Source: Flavobacterium sp. | GTDB lineage: Bacteria; Bacteroidota; Bacteroidia; Flavobacteriales; Flavobacteriaceae | Reading direction: 5' to 3' | Assembly (NCBI RefSeq): GCF_024642105.1 | Contig: NZ_JAHEBT010000052.1 | Location: 62,001-126,000, forward strand | DNA length: 64,000 nucleotides | Shown here: positions 9,333-18,288 of the stretch, one piece after another | Layout: each line of letters begins with the position of its first letter | How positions within the stretch are numbered: the stretch's first letter is position 1 | Translations under genes and position numbers: made by a program | Notes under the pieces: model-generated | What the model was told of the DNA's origin: nothing | Databases searched by the model: none | The model's input: only the letters and a program-made list of their open reading frames with translations

Positions 9333-9508
9333 GATTTAAAATCAAATCAACTCATTGATTTTATGAAGTTTATCGGCTCAATATAAAACAACAAATGACC
9401 TTAAAAATGAATTTAAGGTCATCGGTTCAACTTGTGAATACTGTAAATTTAAAATAAATTAACTAGTTGATTTACTTAAGCTTATTGGTTCGATATAAAA
9501 TAAATAAT
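9333..9508. repeat. Two imperfect copies of a ~62-65 bp direct repeat with a hairpin between
   Basis: Copy 1 (about 9333-9394) and copy 2 (about 9444-9508) share blocks such as TTTAAAAT, TTGATTT, TTAT.GG.TC.ATATAAAA in the same order. Between them ATGACCTTAAA (9395-9405) and TTTAAGGTCAT (9412-9422) form a perfect 11-bp stem with a 6-nt loop. Copies differ at roughly a quarter of positions. Confidence 0.6.
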
Positions 9509-9837
9509 TAATCTTTGATACATCTAAAGGATTGTCTAGTAGTTTAATAATAATAATTGTTATTCCAAGTAACTCTATTGTAAAATTGTGAATAAAGAGT
9601 AGGCTGATTTAAACAAAAATAATTGCATTAATAACAATGAATTTTATTAAAAAACACTGCGTAAGTAGAGTTTTTTTTATTTTTTTTATTGATAATAATA
9701 TAGTTTAAAGGTGTTCAATAACTTATATTTACCCAAAATTAGTATTCAGTGATTGAATAATGTTAAGACTTTCATAGATTTAAATATCATATAAGAAAAT
9801 ACTTATAATTTACCCGTAGATAAAATTTAATTGCAAA

Positions 9838-10980
9838 ATGAAAATCACAAAAATATTTAAAGATTTTTTTGAAAGTGAAAAAGTAGGTGGTATACTTTTA
9901 ATTCTATGTACAGTAATTTCTTTACTAATTGCAAATTCTTTATTTGGAGAAAGTTATCATCATTTTTGGTTGACAAAATTTGCAGGAAAAAATATTGAAT
10001 ATTGGGTTAATGATGGATTAATGACAATTTTCTTTTTATTGATTGGTCTAGAGTTAGAAAGAGAAATTTACAAAGGAGAATTATCAAATGTAAAAGATGC
10101 TTTTTTACCAATATTTGGAGCCTTTGGAGGAATGCTTATACCCACAGGTATTTATATTTACTTAAATCATGGAACATTAACACATTCAGGTGCCGGGATT
10201 CCAATGGCAACTGACATTGCATTTGCTTTAGGGGTATTGTCATTATTAGGAAATAAAGTTCCTACATCACTAAAAGTATTTTTAACTGCTTTAGCAGTAA
10301 TTGATGATTTAGGAGCAATTTTAATAATTGCCATTTTTTATACCAAAAATTTACTTTGGATAAACTTAATTATTGCATTAAGCATTTTCCTCATACTTTT
10401 TATTTTAGGTAAATATTTTAGAGTAAAAAATTTAATATTTTATATTATTGGTGGAGTTGCTATGTGGTATTACATGCTGAATTCGGGTGTTCATGCTACA
10501 ATATCAGGTGTATTATTGGCTTTTGCAATTCCATTTGGTAATGGTGGTAAAAAATCAACGTCATATATTTTGCAACATCTTTTACACAAACCTGTAGCGT
10601 TCTTTATTTTACCCATTTTTGCATTGGCAAACACCGCTATTGTTTTAAATTCGAATATCTCATCTACACTTACTCAAAATTATAGTTTGGGAATTTTATT
10701 CGGTTTAATTATTGGAAAACCATTAGGAATATTTGCACTAACATTTATTGCTGTGAAGATTGGTATTTGTAAGCTACCGAGTGATCTTAACTGGAAATCA
10801 ATTCTAGGTGTTGGATTTTTGGGAGGAATAGGATTTACAATGTCAATCTTTATTACCTTACTTGCTTTTGAAAGTGAAACTATTATTAATAATGCAAAAT
10901 TTACAATACTTCTATCTTCATTAGTTGCAGGAATGTTAGGTTTTCTATTTTTGAAATTTGCATTGAAAACACTCTCTTAG
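9838..10980 (+). CDS. nhaA: Na+/H+ antiporter NhaA
   Basis: 380 residues with the NhaA signatures 'GAGIPMATDIAFALGVLSLLG' (described in part: ATDIAFALGVL) and 'ALAVIDDLGAILII', the latter holding the two membrane aspartates that bind sodium and protons. About twelve membrane helices. It exports Na+ in exchange for protons at the inner membrane and is needed at alkaline pH or high salt. It stands alone between an intergenic repeat region and an insertion sequence. Confidence 0.95.
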   Translation: MKITKIFKDFFESEKVGGILLILCTVISLLIANSLFGESYHHFWLTKFAGKNIEYWVNDGLMTIFFLLIGLELEREIYKGELSNVKDAFLPIFGAFGGMLIPTGIYIYLNHGTLTHSGAGIPMATDIAFALGVLSLLGNKVPTSLKVFLTALAVIDDLGAILIIAIFYTKNLLWINLIIALSIFLILFILGKYFRVKNLIFYIIGGVAMWYYMLNSGVHATISGVLLAFAIPFGNGGKKSTSYILQHLLHKPVAFFILPIFALANTAIVLNSNISSTLTQNYSLGILFGLIIGKPLGIFALTFIAVKIGICKLPSDLNWKSILGVGFLGGIGFTMSIFITLLAFESETIINNAKFTILLSSLVAGMLGFLFLKFALKTLS

Positions 10981-10983
10981 TTT

Positions 10984-11889
10984 ATGTCTAAATCAGTCCA
11001 CTTTTTGCTGACGATTTACACTATACTTTATTTTTTAGGTTTAAATAATAAAAACTACAACCAGAAATAAATCCTTAGCACCGCATTGAGTACAAGCAAA
11101 CTTTTGGAGAAACAAATCGACCTTCTATTGAGGCGTTTTAATTGGGTACGTAGGCTAAGATTTTTTCTTTCAATTCTATTGGTTCCAAAACGGGTAACTT
11201 TATGAATAGTGTTGTGAATTAAAAATTTGTAGTGAATCAATCCATCAGTATAAATTCGTTTGGGATTGGAAAGTACAACAGTTTGAATCACTTGATTGAG
11301 TGTTTTCTTGGTTCTTGAACCAACAGCAAAACTGATTACATTTTTGTTGACTCTATCTAAAGCATATACAATCCAAATTACCTTGCCTTTATGCCTTAAA
11401 AAAGTCCTCATTTCGTCTACTTCATAGATTTGACCAGAATAAATGGGTGGCGATTGTACTCCTTTGGCAATAAACAATATGCGTTTTAGTAAAGTAGTGG
11501 TAGAAATACATAAAACTCGAGCCATACTTCTAATTCCCATTCCTTCTTTAATAAGCATTATGATATGGGCATTGATTTCTTTACTACATCCCCTACTTGT
11601 ATAAAAATCTATGCACCGTTTCGTACATGTTTTACAATAAAATTGTTGTTTTCGATTAGAAGTAAACCCATTTTTAATAAGTGTAGAAGCAGTACAATGA
11701 GGACAAATTTTAGTATCACTAATTTTGATACACGAGGACTGATAAAAAGCCATTTTAAAAGATTTAAGCGATAATAAATATACAAAAGGAGAGACATACA
11801 GCCTCTCCTTTTGTAAAATAAATTAACTTAAATATTGATTATCAATATAGTAACTTATTGATTTGGAGTCATCACTAATTTTGATACAT
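10984..11889 (-). mobile_element. IS1-family insertion sequence (approximate ends)
   Basis: About 906 bp containing one intact transposase gene. Possible terminal inverted repeats: ATGTCTAAATCAGT at 10984 on the plus strand against ATGTATCAAAATTAGT read inward from 11889 on the minus strand (about 13 matches with two gaps). No target duplication was found, so the ends are a best guess. The right end meets a tRNA 5' half. Confidence 0.6.
11055..11753 (-). CDS. IS1-family transposase
   Basis: 232 residues in a single frame, unlike E. coli IS1, which needs a frameshift to join InsA and InsB. The N-terminus has a zinc ribbon (CPHC ... CKTC at about 18-21 and 40-43), then an HTH (residues 70-90). 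The catalytic part has DE in 'YEVDEM', 'YTDG', and the C-terminal IS1 signature 'NRIERKNLSLRTQLKRLNRR..CFSKS'. Reading frame and catalytic motifs are intact, so it may be active. Confidence 0.92.
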   Translation of the reverse strand: MAFYQSSCIKISDTKICPHCTASTLIKNGFTSNRKQQFYCKTCTKRCIDFYTSRGCSKEINAHIIMLIKEGMGIRSMARVLCISTTTLLKRILFIAKGVQSPPIYSGQIYEVDEMRTFLRHKGKVIWIVYALDRVNKNVISFAVGSRTKKTLNQVIQTVVLSNPKRIYTDGLIHYKFLIHNTIHKVTRFGTNRIERKNLSLRTQLKRLNRRSICFSKSLLVLNAVLRIYFWL

Positions 11890-11916
11890 TACCCTATCCA
11901 GTTGAACTACGCAGTC
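11890..11916 (-). pseudogene. 5' half of a tRNA (Arg-like), truncated
   Basis: On the minus strand the sequence opens with a 7-nt acceptor strand, then TA, then a D-arm GTTCAACTGGATA, as in bacterial tRNA-Arg. After the D-arm it runs directly into TGTATCAAAATTAGTGAT, the repeated sequence near the IS end. No anticodon arm, T-arm or 3' half is found on either side of the element. Confidence 0.45.
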
Positions 11917-11919
11917 TTA

Positions 11920-12000
11920 TTTACGATATACGAGGTACGATTTACGATATTAGCTTCGCTCCGTTCGGCTTCGCCTCGGGTCGATTTACGAAGTACGAAA
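11920..12000. repeat. Short tandem motif repeats (TTTACGA / GTACGA)
   Basis: Runs of ATTTACGA, ATACGAGGTACGA, ATTTACGA, GATTTACGAAGTACGAA are broken by a GC-richer piece (CTTCGCTCCGTTCGGCTTCG). I recall such motif strings between genes in Flavobacterium; the role is unknown. It lies between the tRNA remnant and yqeY. Confidence 0.55.
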
Positions 12001-12011
12001 TCAATTGTATC

Positions 12012-12461
12012 CTAAGATAATAATTTTTTAACTATAGTCGAAATGGTTTTTCCATCCGCTTTTCCGGCTAATTCAGCCGAGGCTAAGCCCATTACTTTTC
12101 CCATAGCTGCCATTCCTGAAGCGCTATTGTCGGCAATGATTTTAACTACAACCGCTTCTACTTCGGCTTCTGATAATTGAGCTGGTAAGAATTTCTCAAT
12201 TACGGCTGCTTGCTCTAATTCAGGCGCTGCTAAATCAGGACGTCCTTGTTCGGTGTAGATATTAGCACTGTCTTTACGTTGTTTGACCAAACGTTGCAAC
12301 AATTTAATTTCCTCCTCGGCACTGATTTCTTCTTTGGCACCGCTCTCCGTTTGTGCTAAAAGCAAAGCCGATTTCACTGCACGCAATGATTCTAATGCTA
12401 CAGTATCTTTGGCTTTCATGGCGTTTTTGATTTCGTCCATGATTTGTGTGGCTAAACTCAT
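12012..12461 (-). CDS. yqeY: GatB/YqeY domain protein
   Basis: 149 residues matching free-standing YqeY: 'MSLATQIMDEIKNAMKAKDTVALESLRAVKSAL' opening (given in part: AMKAKD, LRAVKSALL), then 'LLQRLVKQRKDSANIY' and 'MGKVMGLASAELAGKADG'. The domain resembles the tail of GatB, the tRNA amidotransferase subunit, and probably binds tRNA; its exact role is unsettled. It follows ftsZ on the same strand after a terminator and repeat. It may be the distal member of the dcw cluster. Confidence 0.9.
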   Translation of the reverse strand: MSLATQIMDEIKNAMKAKDTVALESLRAVKSALLLAQTESGAKEEISAEEEIKLLQRLVKQRKDSANIYTEQGRPDLAAPELEQAAVIEKFLPAQLSEAEVEAVVVKIIADNSASGMAAMGKVMGLASAELAGKADGKTISTIVKKLLS

Positions 12462-12489
12462 ATTTTTGACTCTTAAGTGAATGATTTTC

Positions 12490-12645
12490 TTTTTGCCCCA
12501 GATGGTAGTGAAAAGCCTTTTTAGGAGAAAATGTATTTTTTCTTGGAGTTAAAAAGCGACTTTAGGAGCTCTTTTACCTCCTTAGAAAAAAGCATTTTCG
12601 AGAAAAAGCTTGTAACGACAGCTGGACTAAGGCTCGCAAATTTAA
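12490..12645. repeat. Interspersed hairpin repeat
   Basis: GAAAATGTATTTTTTC (12527-12542) pairs with GAAAAAAGCATTTTC (12585-12599), extended outward by AAGCCTTTTT against GAAAAAGCTT. A smaller AGGAG/CTCCT hairpin sits inside. Edges read TGCCCCAGATGGTAGTGAAAAG and CTTGTAACGACAGCTGGAC, which I recall from intergenic repeats in other Flavobacterium genomes. Nothing in it codes. Confidence 0.6.
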
Positions 12646-12692
12646 CACAATTTACCCGAACTAACAAAAGATTGATTGCAACGACAATAGGA

Positions 12693-12732
12693 TAAAAAAA
12701 TAACCCGAAAATCGGTTGAATTTCGGGTTATC
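12693..12732 (-). terminator. Rho-independent terminator of ftsZ
   Basis: TAACCCGAAA (12701-12710) pairs perfectly with TTTCGGGTTA (12721-12730). On the minus strand the stem is followed by a T run (the plus strand reads ATAAAAAAA at 12692-12700). It ends the division cluster transcript. Confidence 0.85.
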
Positions 12733-12755
12733 TTGGTTTTGGTTAGTTTGGTTTG

Positions 12756-14708
12756 TTAGTCTACATTATCGTGTAAATACGAGTTATTAGAACGCAACTG
12801 CAAGTCATTGTTGCTGTCTGTTCCTACCGATATTCTCGAATTAGTAGTATTCGGTTGATTCGTAGAAAGCTCTACTCCTAATCTTTTGTAAGCAGGCTCT
12901 TTTTCGTACTCGTCTATTTTAGACACGTTGTTGTGAAACTTATAATTGAATTCTTTCAACTTTCTTCTTCTTTCGTCAGCACGGGCGCGTAAGGTTTCCT
13001 CGATAGTCATTTCCATTGGAGAAATTGATTCAAACTCTGAAGCAGCAATAGTTGATTCGTCTATTTTCTTCATCGTGATGTTCAATTCTTCTGGAACCAC
13101 TTCGGCAACTTTTTCAATAGTTTTAGTAGCTACAACTTCTTGCTCTACTTCCATGTACTCTTCTAACGAGTGACGAATTACTCCGTTTTCAGCCACTTCA
13201 GTTACGGGTACAAATTGAACTGGATCTACTACTTTGATATCGTTGATTTCATTGTTAGTCAATTCAAAAACTACTTTGTTTTCTTCTACCGCTGGCTCTG
13301 ATTTGAACAAAGGTAAATCGAATGAAAACGTAGCTTGTTCTTCTCTTTGAACGGCTTTTGGCTGTGCTGTTTCGATAGCATGTGCCTCAGGCGTTGTAAA
13401 AGTAAAATCGATGTCGTTAATTGGTGAAACAATTTCAAAAGTCACATCTAAATTTTTGATGAATTCAGACATTACGATTAAATCATTTTCATTGGTAATT
13501 GGTTCGTAAGCAGCAACCACTGGCTCAGCCACTACTTCGGCAACTGGCTCTTCTTCCTCTAACAATTCAAAAACAATACGTTCTTCTGTAGCAGCTACAG
13601 GAGTTGGCACATCCAAATCAAATGTAGCCACAGGAGTGTTTGATAAATTGTGAGTGATTTTTTGCTCATCCTCTAAAGCGTGGATAATTTTTTGAGGCTC
13701 TGTGTTTACAATTTCATTTTGTTGCTCCAAGTCAAAACCTGTAGCAATAACCGTTACTGCGATAGCATCACCAAGAGTTTCGTCTTCACCAACTCCCATA
13801 ATAATATTCGCATTGAAACCAGCTTCTGATTGGATGTGGTCATTGATTTCACCAATTTCATCCAAAGTGATTTCGTTAGTTCCAGAAACGATAAGCAACA
13901 ATACGTTTTTGGCACCTGTGATTTTGTTGTCATTCAATAATGGAGAATCCAAAGCAGAAATAATAGCATCTTTCGCTCTAGTTTCACCTTCAGCTATTGC
14001 AGAACCCATAATAGCTGTTCCACTATCAGACAATACCGTTTTAGCGTCACGTAAATCGATATTCTGAGTATAGTGGTGTGTAATTACTTCGGCAATACCT
14101 CTTGAGGCTGTTGCCAATACTTCGTCTGCTTTTGAGAAACCAGCTTTGAAACCTAAGTTTCCGTACACTTCTCTCAATTTATTGTTATTAATAACGATTA
14201 GCGAATCGACTTGTTTGCGTAATTTCTCAATACCAATTAAGGCTTGTTCTTGACGTACTTTACCTTCAAAAACGAAAGGAAGTGTCACAATACCTACAGT
14301 AAGAATATCACGTTCTTTAGCCAATTGAGCAATGACAGGCGCAGCACCAGTTCCAGTACCACCTCCCATACCAGCAGTGATAAATACCATTTTAGTATTT
14401 TGATCTAACATTTTTTCAATGTCAGAAATACTTTCAATAGCTGATTGTTGTCCTACATCTGGATTTGCTCCAGCTCCCAATCCTTCAGTTAAGTTGACAC
14501 CCAACTGAATTTTGTTAGGCACAGCACTGTTTTGCAAGGCTTGTGAATCTGTATTACAAACAATAAAATCTACCCCTTTGATTCCTTGTTTAAACATGTG
14601 GTTGATGGCGTTGCTCCCGCCGCCTCCAACACCAATTACTTTGATTACATTTGATTGGTTCTTTGGTAAATCAAATGAAATACTTCCAAATTCTGAGTTG
14701 CTCATCAT
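12756..14708 (-). CDS. ftsZ: Cell division GTPase FtsZ
   Basis: 650 residues. The tubulin-like core (about 20-326) has the GTP-binding GGGTGTG loop at 115-121 and the T7-type segment 'NLGFKAGFSKADEVL' (184-198). A very long acidic tail of about 320 residues follows, ending in a conserved-looking 'EPAYKRLGVEL' patch near residue 615 and 'LHDNVD' at the end. FtsZ polymerises at mid-cell into the Z ring. The start may be either of two adjacent ATGs (14708 or 14705). It lies 54 bp downstream of ftsA. The tail is far longer than in E. coli (383 residues in all). Confidence 0.97.
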   Translation of the reverse strand: MMSNSEFGSISFDLPKNQSNVIKVIGVGGGGSNAINHMFKQGIKGVDFIVCNTDSQALQNSAVPNKIQLGVNLTEGLGAGANPDVGQQSAIESISDIEKMLDQNTKMVFITAGMGGGTGTGAAPVIAQLAKERDILTVGIVTLPFVFEGKVRQEQALIGIEKLRKQVDSLIVINNNKLREVYGNLGFKAGFSKADEVLATASRGIAEVITHHYTQNIDLRDAKTVLSDSGTAIMGSAIAEGETRAKDAIISALDSPLLNDNKITGAKNVLLLIVSGTNEITLDEIGEINDHIQSEAGFNANIIMGVGEDETLGDAIAVTVIATGFDLEQQNEIVNTEPQKIIHALEDEQKITHNLSNTPVATFDLDVPTPVAATEERIVFELLEEEEPVAEVVAEPVVAAYEPITNENDLIVMSEFIKNLDVTFEIVSPINDIDFTFTTPEAHAIETAQPKAVQREEQATFSFDLPLFKSEPAVEENKVVFELTNNEINDIKVVDPVQFVPVTEVAENGVIRHSLEEYMEVEQEVVATKTIEKVAEVVPEELNITMKKIDESTIAASEFESISPMEMTIEETLRARADERRRKLKEFNYKFHNNVSKIDEYEKEPAYKRLGVELSTNQPNTTNSRISVGTDSNNDLQLRSNNSYLHDNVD

Positions 14709-14762
14709 TTTATTTGGTTTTTGCTATTTGTTATTAATTTAATATTGTCAAAGGCTAGGCCT

Positions 14763-16148
14763 CTATTCTGCATTATCTAAGAAATCTTTGATTTTAGTAA
14801 CGTACTTATCAAAGAATGATTCTCTAATTTGAGTACCTGTAGATTTATCTTTTGATTCTTCTACAGTAGACGGTTTTTCTGCAACAATTTCGTCTTGTAC
14901 TTCTACATCAGCTACCACTTCTGGAGCTTTGTAAACAGGCATACTTGGGGCTTCTGTCTGTTGATTCATTTTAACGGCACTTTGCGTTTGGTTTTCGATG
15001 CTATTCATCACTAAACCAACAGCCGTTGCATATAAGGGACTTGATATTTCTTCGCTTGAATTACCTGCTAGGTGTTCGTTTGGATATCCAATTCTTGTAT
15101 CCATTCCCGTGATGTATTCCACTAACTGCTTGATGTGTTGCAATTGCGATCCTCCACCTGTAAGCACAATTCCTGCGATTAATTTTTTTCTTGGGTCTTC
15201 ATGACCGTAGGCTTTGATTTCAACAAAAACTTGTTCAATAATCTCCACTACACGAGCGTGAATTATTTTAGACAAATTCTTTAACGAAATCTCTTTTGGC
15301 TCTCTTCCTCTCAATCCTGGAATAGAAACAATCTCATTTTCTCTATTTTCTCCTGGCCAAGCAGAACCAAATTTTACTTTTAATAATTCGGCTTGTTTTT
15401 CAATAATCGAACAACCTTCTTTAATATCGTCTGTAATTACATTTCCTCCGAAAGGAATTACTGCGGTGTGACGAATAATACCATCTTTGAAAATAGCCAA
15501 ATCCGTTGTTCCACCACCAATATCAATCAGCGCCACTCCTGCTTCTTTTTCTTCTTGGCTCAAAACAGCGTCAGATGAAGCCAACGGCTCTAATGTCAAA
15601 CCAGACAATTCAATTCCAGAATCGTGAATACAACGTCCCACGTTTCTGATTGACGAAGCCTGTCCCACTACTACGTGAAAACTTGACTCTAAACGTCCAC
15701 CATACATCCCGATTGGTTCTTTTATTTCGGCTTGTCCGTCAATTTTAAATTCTTGAGGCAATACGTGAATAATTTCTTCACCAGGAAGCATCGCTAATTT
15801 ATTTACTTGATCAATCAACAATTGAATATCATTCCCTCCAATCACTTCTTCGGGATTGCTTCTGCTGATGTAATCAGTATGCTGAATACTACGAATGTGT
15901 TGACCCGCAATACCTACTACGCAATCTTTAATTTTATAACCTGAGTTATTTTCAGCTTCTTGTACAGCGTGTTGGATAGACTGAATTGTTTGTGTGATAT
16001 TATTCACAACACCTCTAGCCACACCTAAACTTTTGGATTTTCCAACACCCAAAATTTCTAGTTTTCCGTACTCATTTTTTTTGCCTATCATAGCGACAAT
16101 TTTAGTTGTCCCAATGTCTAGTCCTACTGCAATATTCTCTTTTTCCAT
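14763..16148 (-). CDS. ftsA: Cell division actin-like protein FtsA
   Basis: 461 residues with the actin-fold signatures: 'VGLDIGTTKIVAMIG' at the start, 'GVALIDIGGGTTDLAIF' in the middle and 'GIVLTGGGSQL' later. The C-terminus 'IRESFFDKYVTKIKDFLDN' is an amphipathic helix expected to bind the membrane and tether FtsZ. Located 6 bp after ftsQ and before ftsZ, the classic order. Confidence 0.96.
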   Translation of the reverse strand: MEKENIAVGLDIGTTKIVAMIGKKNEYGKLEILGVGKSKSLGVARGVVNNITQTIQSIQHAVQEAENNSGYKIKDCVVGIAGQHIRSIQHTDYISRSNPEEVIGGNDIQLLIDQVNKLAMLPGEEIIHVLPQEFKIDGQAEIKEPIGMYGGRLESSFHVVVGQASSIRNVGRCIHDSGIELSGLTLEPLASSDAVLSQEEKEAGVALIDIGGGTTDLAIFKDGIIRHTAVIPFGGNVITDDIKEGCSIIEKQAELLKVKFGSAWPGENRENEIVSIPGLRGREPKEISLKNLSKIIHARVVEIIEQVFVEIKAYGHEDPRKKLIAGIVLTGGGSQLQHIKQLVEYITGMDTRIGYPNEHLAGNSSEEISSPLYATAVGLVMNSIENQTQSAVKMNQQTEAPSMPVYKAPEVVADVEVQDEIVAEKPSTVEESKDKSTGTQIRESFFDKYVTKIKDFLDNAE

Positions 16149-16154
16149 TACCTC

Positions 16155-16877
16155 TTATTTTGTGCAAACTACTTGTTCCGTAAAACGCAGATCAATTTTT
16201 TTATATTTATACAACGAACTATCTACAATTGCCTTTTGAAAAAATGCTTTATAATTTCTAATTTTTCGATCCACATTGATGGTTCCTCCGAAATCAATTT
16301 GAAAATCAAAATTTCTATTGAGCATTTTTAAGCTACCATTGGGCATAATTTGAATGGCAATGATGTTTTTTTTCAAAAACGCATCGTCATAAATTTTTCG
16401 AAATAATTCAGCTAAAGCCTCGCTATTTTTTTTATTTATCACTCCCAAAACGAGGGGAACTCTGGCAGTATAATTGGCCGACAACGGCATTGTATTTCCC
16501 TTGTAATCAATATAAAAAGAACGATGACCATCAAAAACTCTTGCTACTGGAGTTTTCTGTTTTACTACTGCTTTTAGCACTCCGTCAATCGTTACAAAAA
16601 CATCTGATTTTTCAACCATCTGATTTGAATTAACGGCTTTTTCTAATTTATTCAAATCTAATTTATCTTTTCGGATAGCTGAAGCGTCTCGATTATTTTC
16701 TATTAACAATTTATTAACCGTTTCCTGTTTAAGAAATGGCTCGTTTTCTCCAACAAAAATGACTTTTGAATTAGTCAATTTCCGATTTCCATTTCGATTT
16801 GAAGTAAACGAAAACAAGAAAATCACTAACCCAAACATGAGTAGCAACCGAATAGTTATCCAATTAAATCGTTTCAT
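16155..16877 (-). CDS. ftsQ: Cell division protein FtsQ
   Basis: 240 residues from ATG 16877 (a further ATG three codons upstream at 16886 is possible). There is a short cytoplasmic start, one membrane helix ('ITIRLLLMFGLVIFLFSF'), then a periplasmic POTRA-like and beta domain. Sequence conservation in this family is low; the call rests on topology, length and position between murC and ftsA. It overlaps the end of murC by 14 bp. It links FtsB/FtsL-type proteins to the divisome. Confidence 0.85.
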   Translation of the reverse strand: MKRFNWITIRLLLMFGLVIFLFSFTSNRNGNRKLTNSKVIFVGENEPFLKQETVNKLLIENNRDASAIRKDKLDLNKLEKAVNSNQMVEKSDVFVTIDGVLKAVVKQKTPVARVFDGHRSFYIDYKGNTMPLSANYTARVPLVLGVINKKNSEALAELFRKIYDDAFLKKNIIAIQIMPNGSLKMLNRNFDFQIDFGGTINVDRKIRNYKAFFQKAIVDSSLYKYKKIDLRFTEQVVCTK

Positions 16878-18213
16878 ACAATGCATTTTTTATTGACGGT
16901 ACCATTTCCCCTAAATCTCCCGCTCCAATGGTTACAATAATTCGAGCATCCGTTGCTAAAATTGTCGGAATCAAATCTTCTTTGGATACCAATTTTTTAT
17001 CTTCACTTGTCATTTTGTTCATCAACCATTGCGAAGTAATTCCTTCCATTGGCAATTCGCGTGCTGGATATATATCCAATAATACTACTTCATCAAAATT
17101 GGATAAACTTTTCGCAAAATCATCTGCAAAATCTTTTGTTCTACTAAATAAATGCGGTTGAAAAATAGCCATCACTTTTTGGTTAGGATACAATTCGCGA
17201 ACTGCTTGATGTACTGCATTTATTTCTGTTGGATGATGTGCATAATCATCGATATAAACTAAATTTGGCGTTTTGATCTGATACGAAAAACGTCTTCTAA
17301 TTCCTTTAAATGAAGCTAGCGCTTTTGCAATCGCTTCTGACGAAGTTCCAAAAGTTTTGGCCATAGCCAATGCCATCAAAGCATTCATTAAATTGTGTCT
17401 ACCTGGCAAACCAAAAGCAATATCGCGTATCGTTTCTGTTGGTGTTTGTACGTCAAAAACATAACTACCATTTCCAACTCTCACATTAAAGGCTTTATAC
17501 ACCGCTTCTTCATTTACCGCACAAGTCACTCCTTCAATTGGCAATTCATTGGTAATAAACAATTGACTTTTATCTTCCACTTTATTGGCAAACTCCACAA
17601 ACGACGCTTCGATTTCTTCACTTGTTCCATAAATATCTAAATGGTCGGCATCCATAGAAGTGACACAAGCAATATCGGGGTGCAAATGCAAGAACGAACG
17701 GTCAAATTCATCCGCTTCAACTACCGTAACTGTCTTTCCAGTTCCAATCAGATTAGAATTATAATTTTCTACAATTCCACCCACAAAAGCAGTGACATCC
17801 GCTCCACTTTCAAATAAAATATGACCTAAAATACTCGACGTAGTGGTTTTACCATGTGTTCCTGCTACCGCAAAACAAAAGGTGTCTTTGGTGATAATCC
17901 CTAATACTTCTGCACGTTTTTTCACTTCGTAATCGCGCTCTAAAAAATAATTCCATTGCGAGTGTGTTACTGGAACGGCTGGCGTAATAATCACCAAGGT
18001 GTTTTCTACATAATAGTCTTTCGAAATTAAATCAATACGGTCTTCAAAATGAATATCGATTCCGCTTGCTATTAATTCATCGGTCAACATCGAAGGCGTT
18101 TTATCGTAACCCGAAACATTTTTTCCGATGGTTTTAAAATAACGCGCCAAAGCACTCATCCCGATTCCTCCGATCCCTATAAAAAAGACGTTATGTATTT
18201 GATTTAAGTTCAT
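16864..18213 (-). CDS. murC: UDP-N-acetylmuramate--L-alanine ligase MurC
   Basis: 449 residues from ATG 18213, where 'MNLNQIHNVFFIGIGGIGM' gives the standard N-terminal nucleotide-binding GIGGIGM; the frame extends six codons upstream, without support. The ATP site is GTHGKTTTS (118-126). It adds L-alanine to UDP-MurNAc in the cytoplasm, the first amino-acid step of the peptidoglycan stem. It lies between murG and ftsQ. Confidence 0.96.
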   Translation of the reverse strand: MNLNQIHNVFFIGIGGIGMSALARYFKTIGKNVSGYDKTPSMLTDELIASGIDIHFEDRIDLISKDYYVENTLVIITPAVPVTHSQWNYFLERDYEVKKRAEVLGIITKDTFCFAVAGTHGKTTTSSILGHILFESGADVTAFVGGIVENYNSNLIGTGKTVTVVEADEFDRSFLHLHPDIACVTSMDADHLDIYGTSEEIEASFVEFANKVEDKSQLFITNELPIEGVTCAVNEEAVYKAFNVRVGNGSYVFDVQTPTETIRDIAFGLPGRHNLMNALMALAMAKTFGTSSEAIAKALASFKGIRRRFSYQIKTPNLVYIDDYAHHPTEINAVHQAVRELYPNQKVMAIFQPHLFSRTKDFADDFAKSLSNFDEVVLLDIYPARELPMEGITSQWLMNKMTSEDKKLVSKEDLIPTILATDARIIVTIGAGDLGEMVPSIKNALYETI

Positions 18214-18288
18214 TTTAAATATCAATTTCAAAATTCAATTTCAATTTCAAAACTCAACTTTTATCATTGATTTTTGAAATTGAAATTG

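Larger units (their letters stand above)
9197..9837. other. 641-bp intergenic region with small repeats
   Basis: No ORF worth calling. It holds the RND promoter, a hairpin-like AAAAACTAC...GTAGGTTTTT (9291-9317), two copies of a 62-65 bp imperfect repeat (listed separately), and one perfect hairpin (9395-9422). The last 330 bp before nhaA are AT-rich and featureless apart from weak -7-like TATATTTA (9724). Confidence 0.6.
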
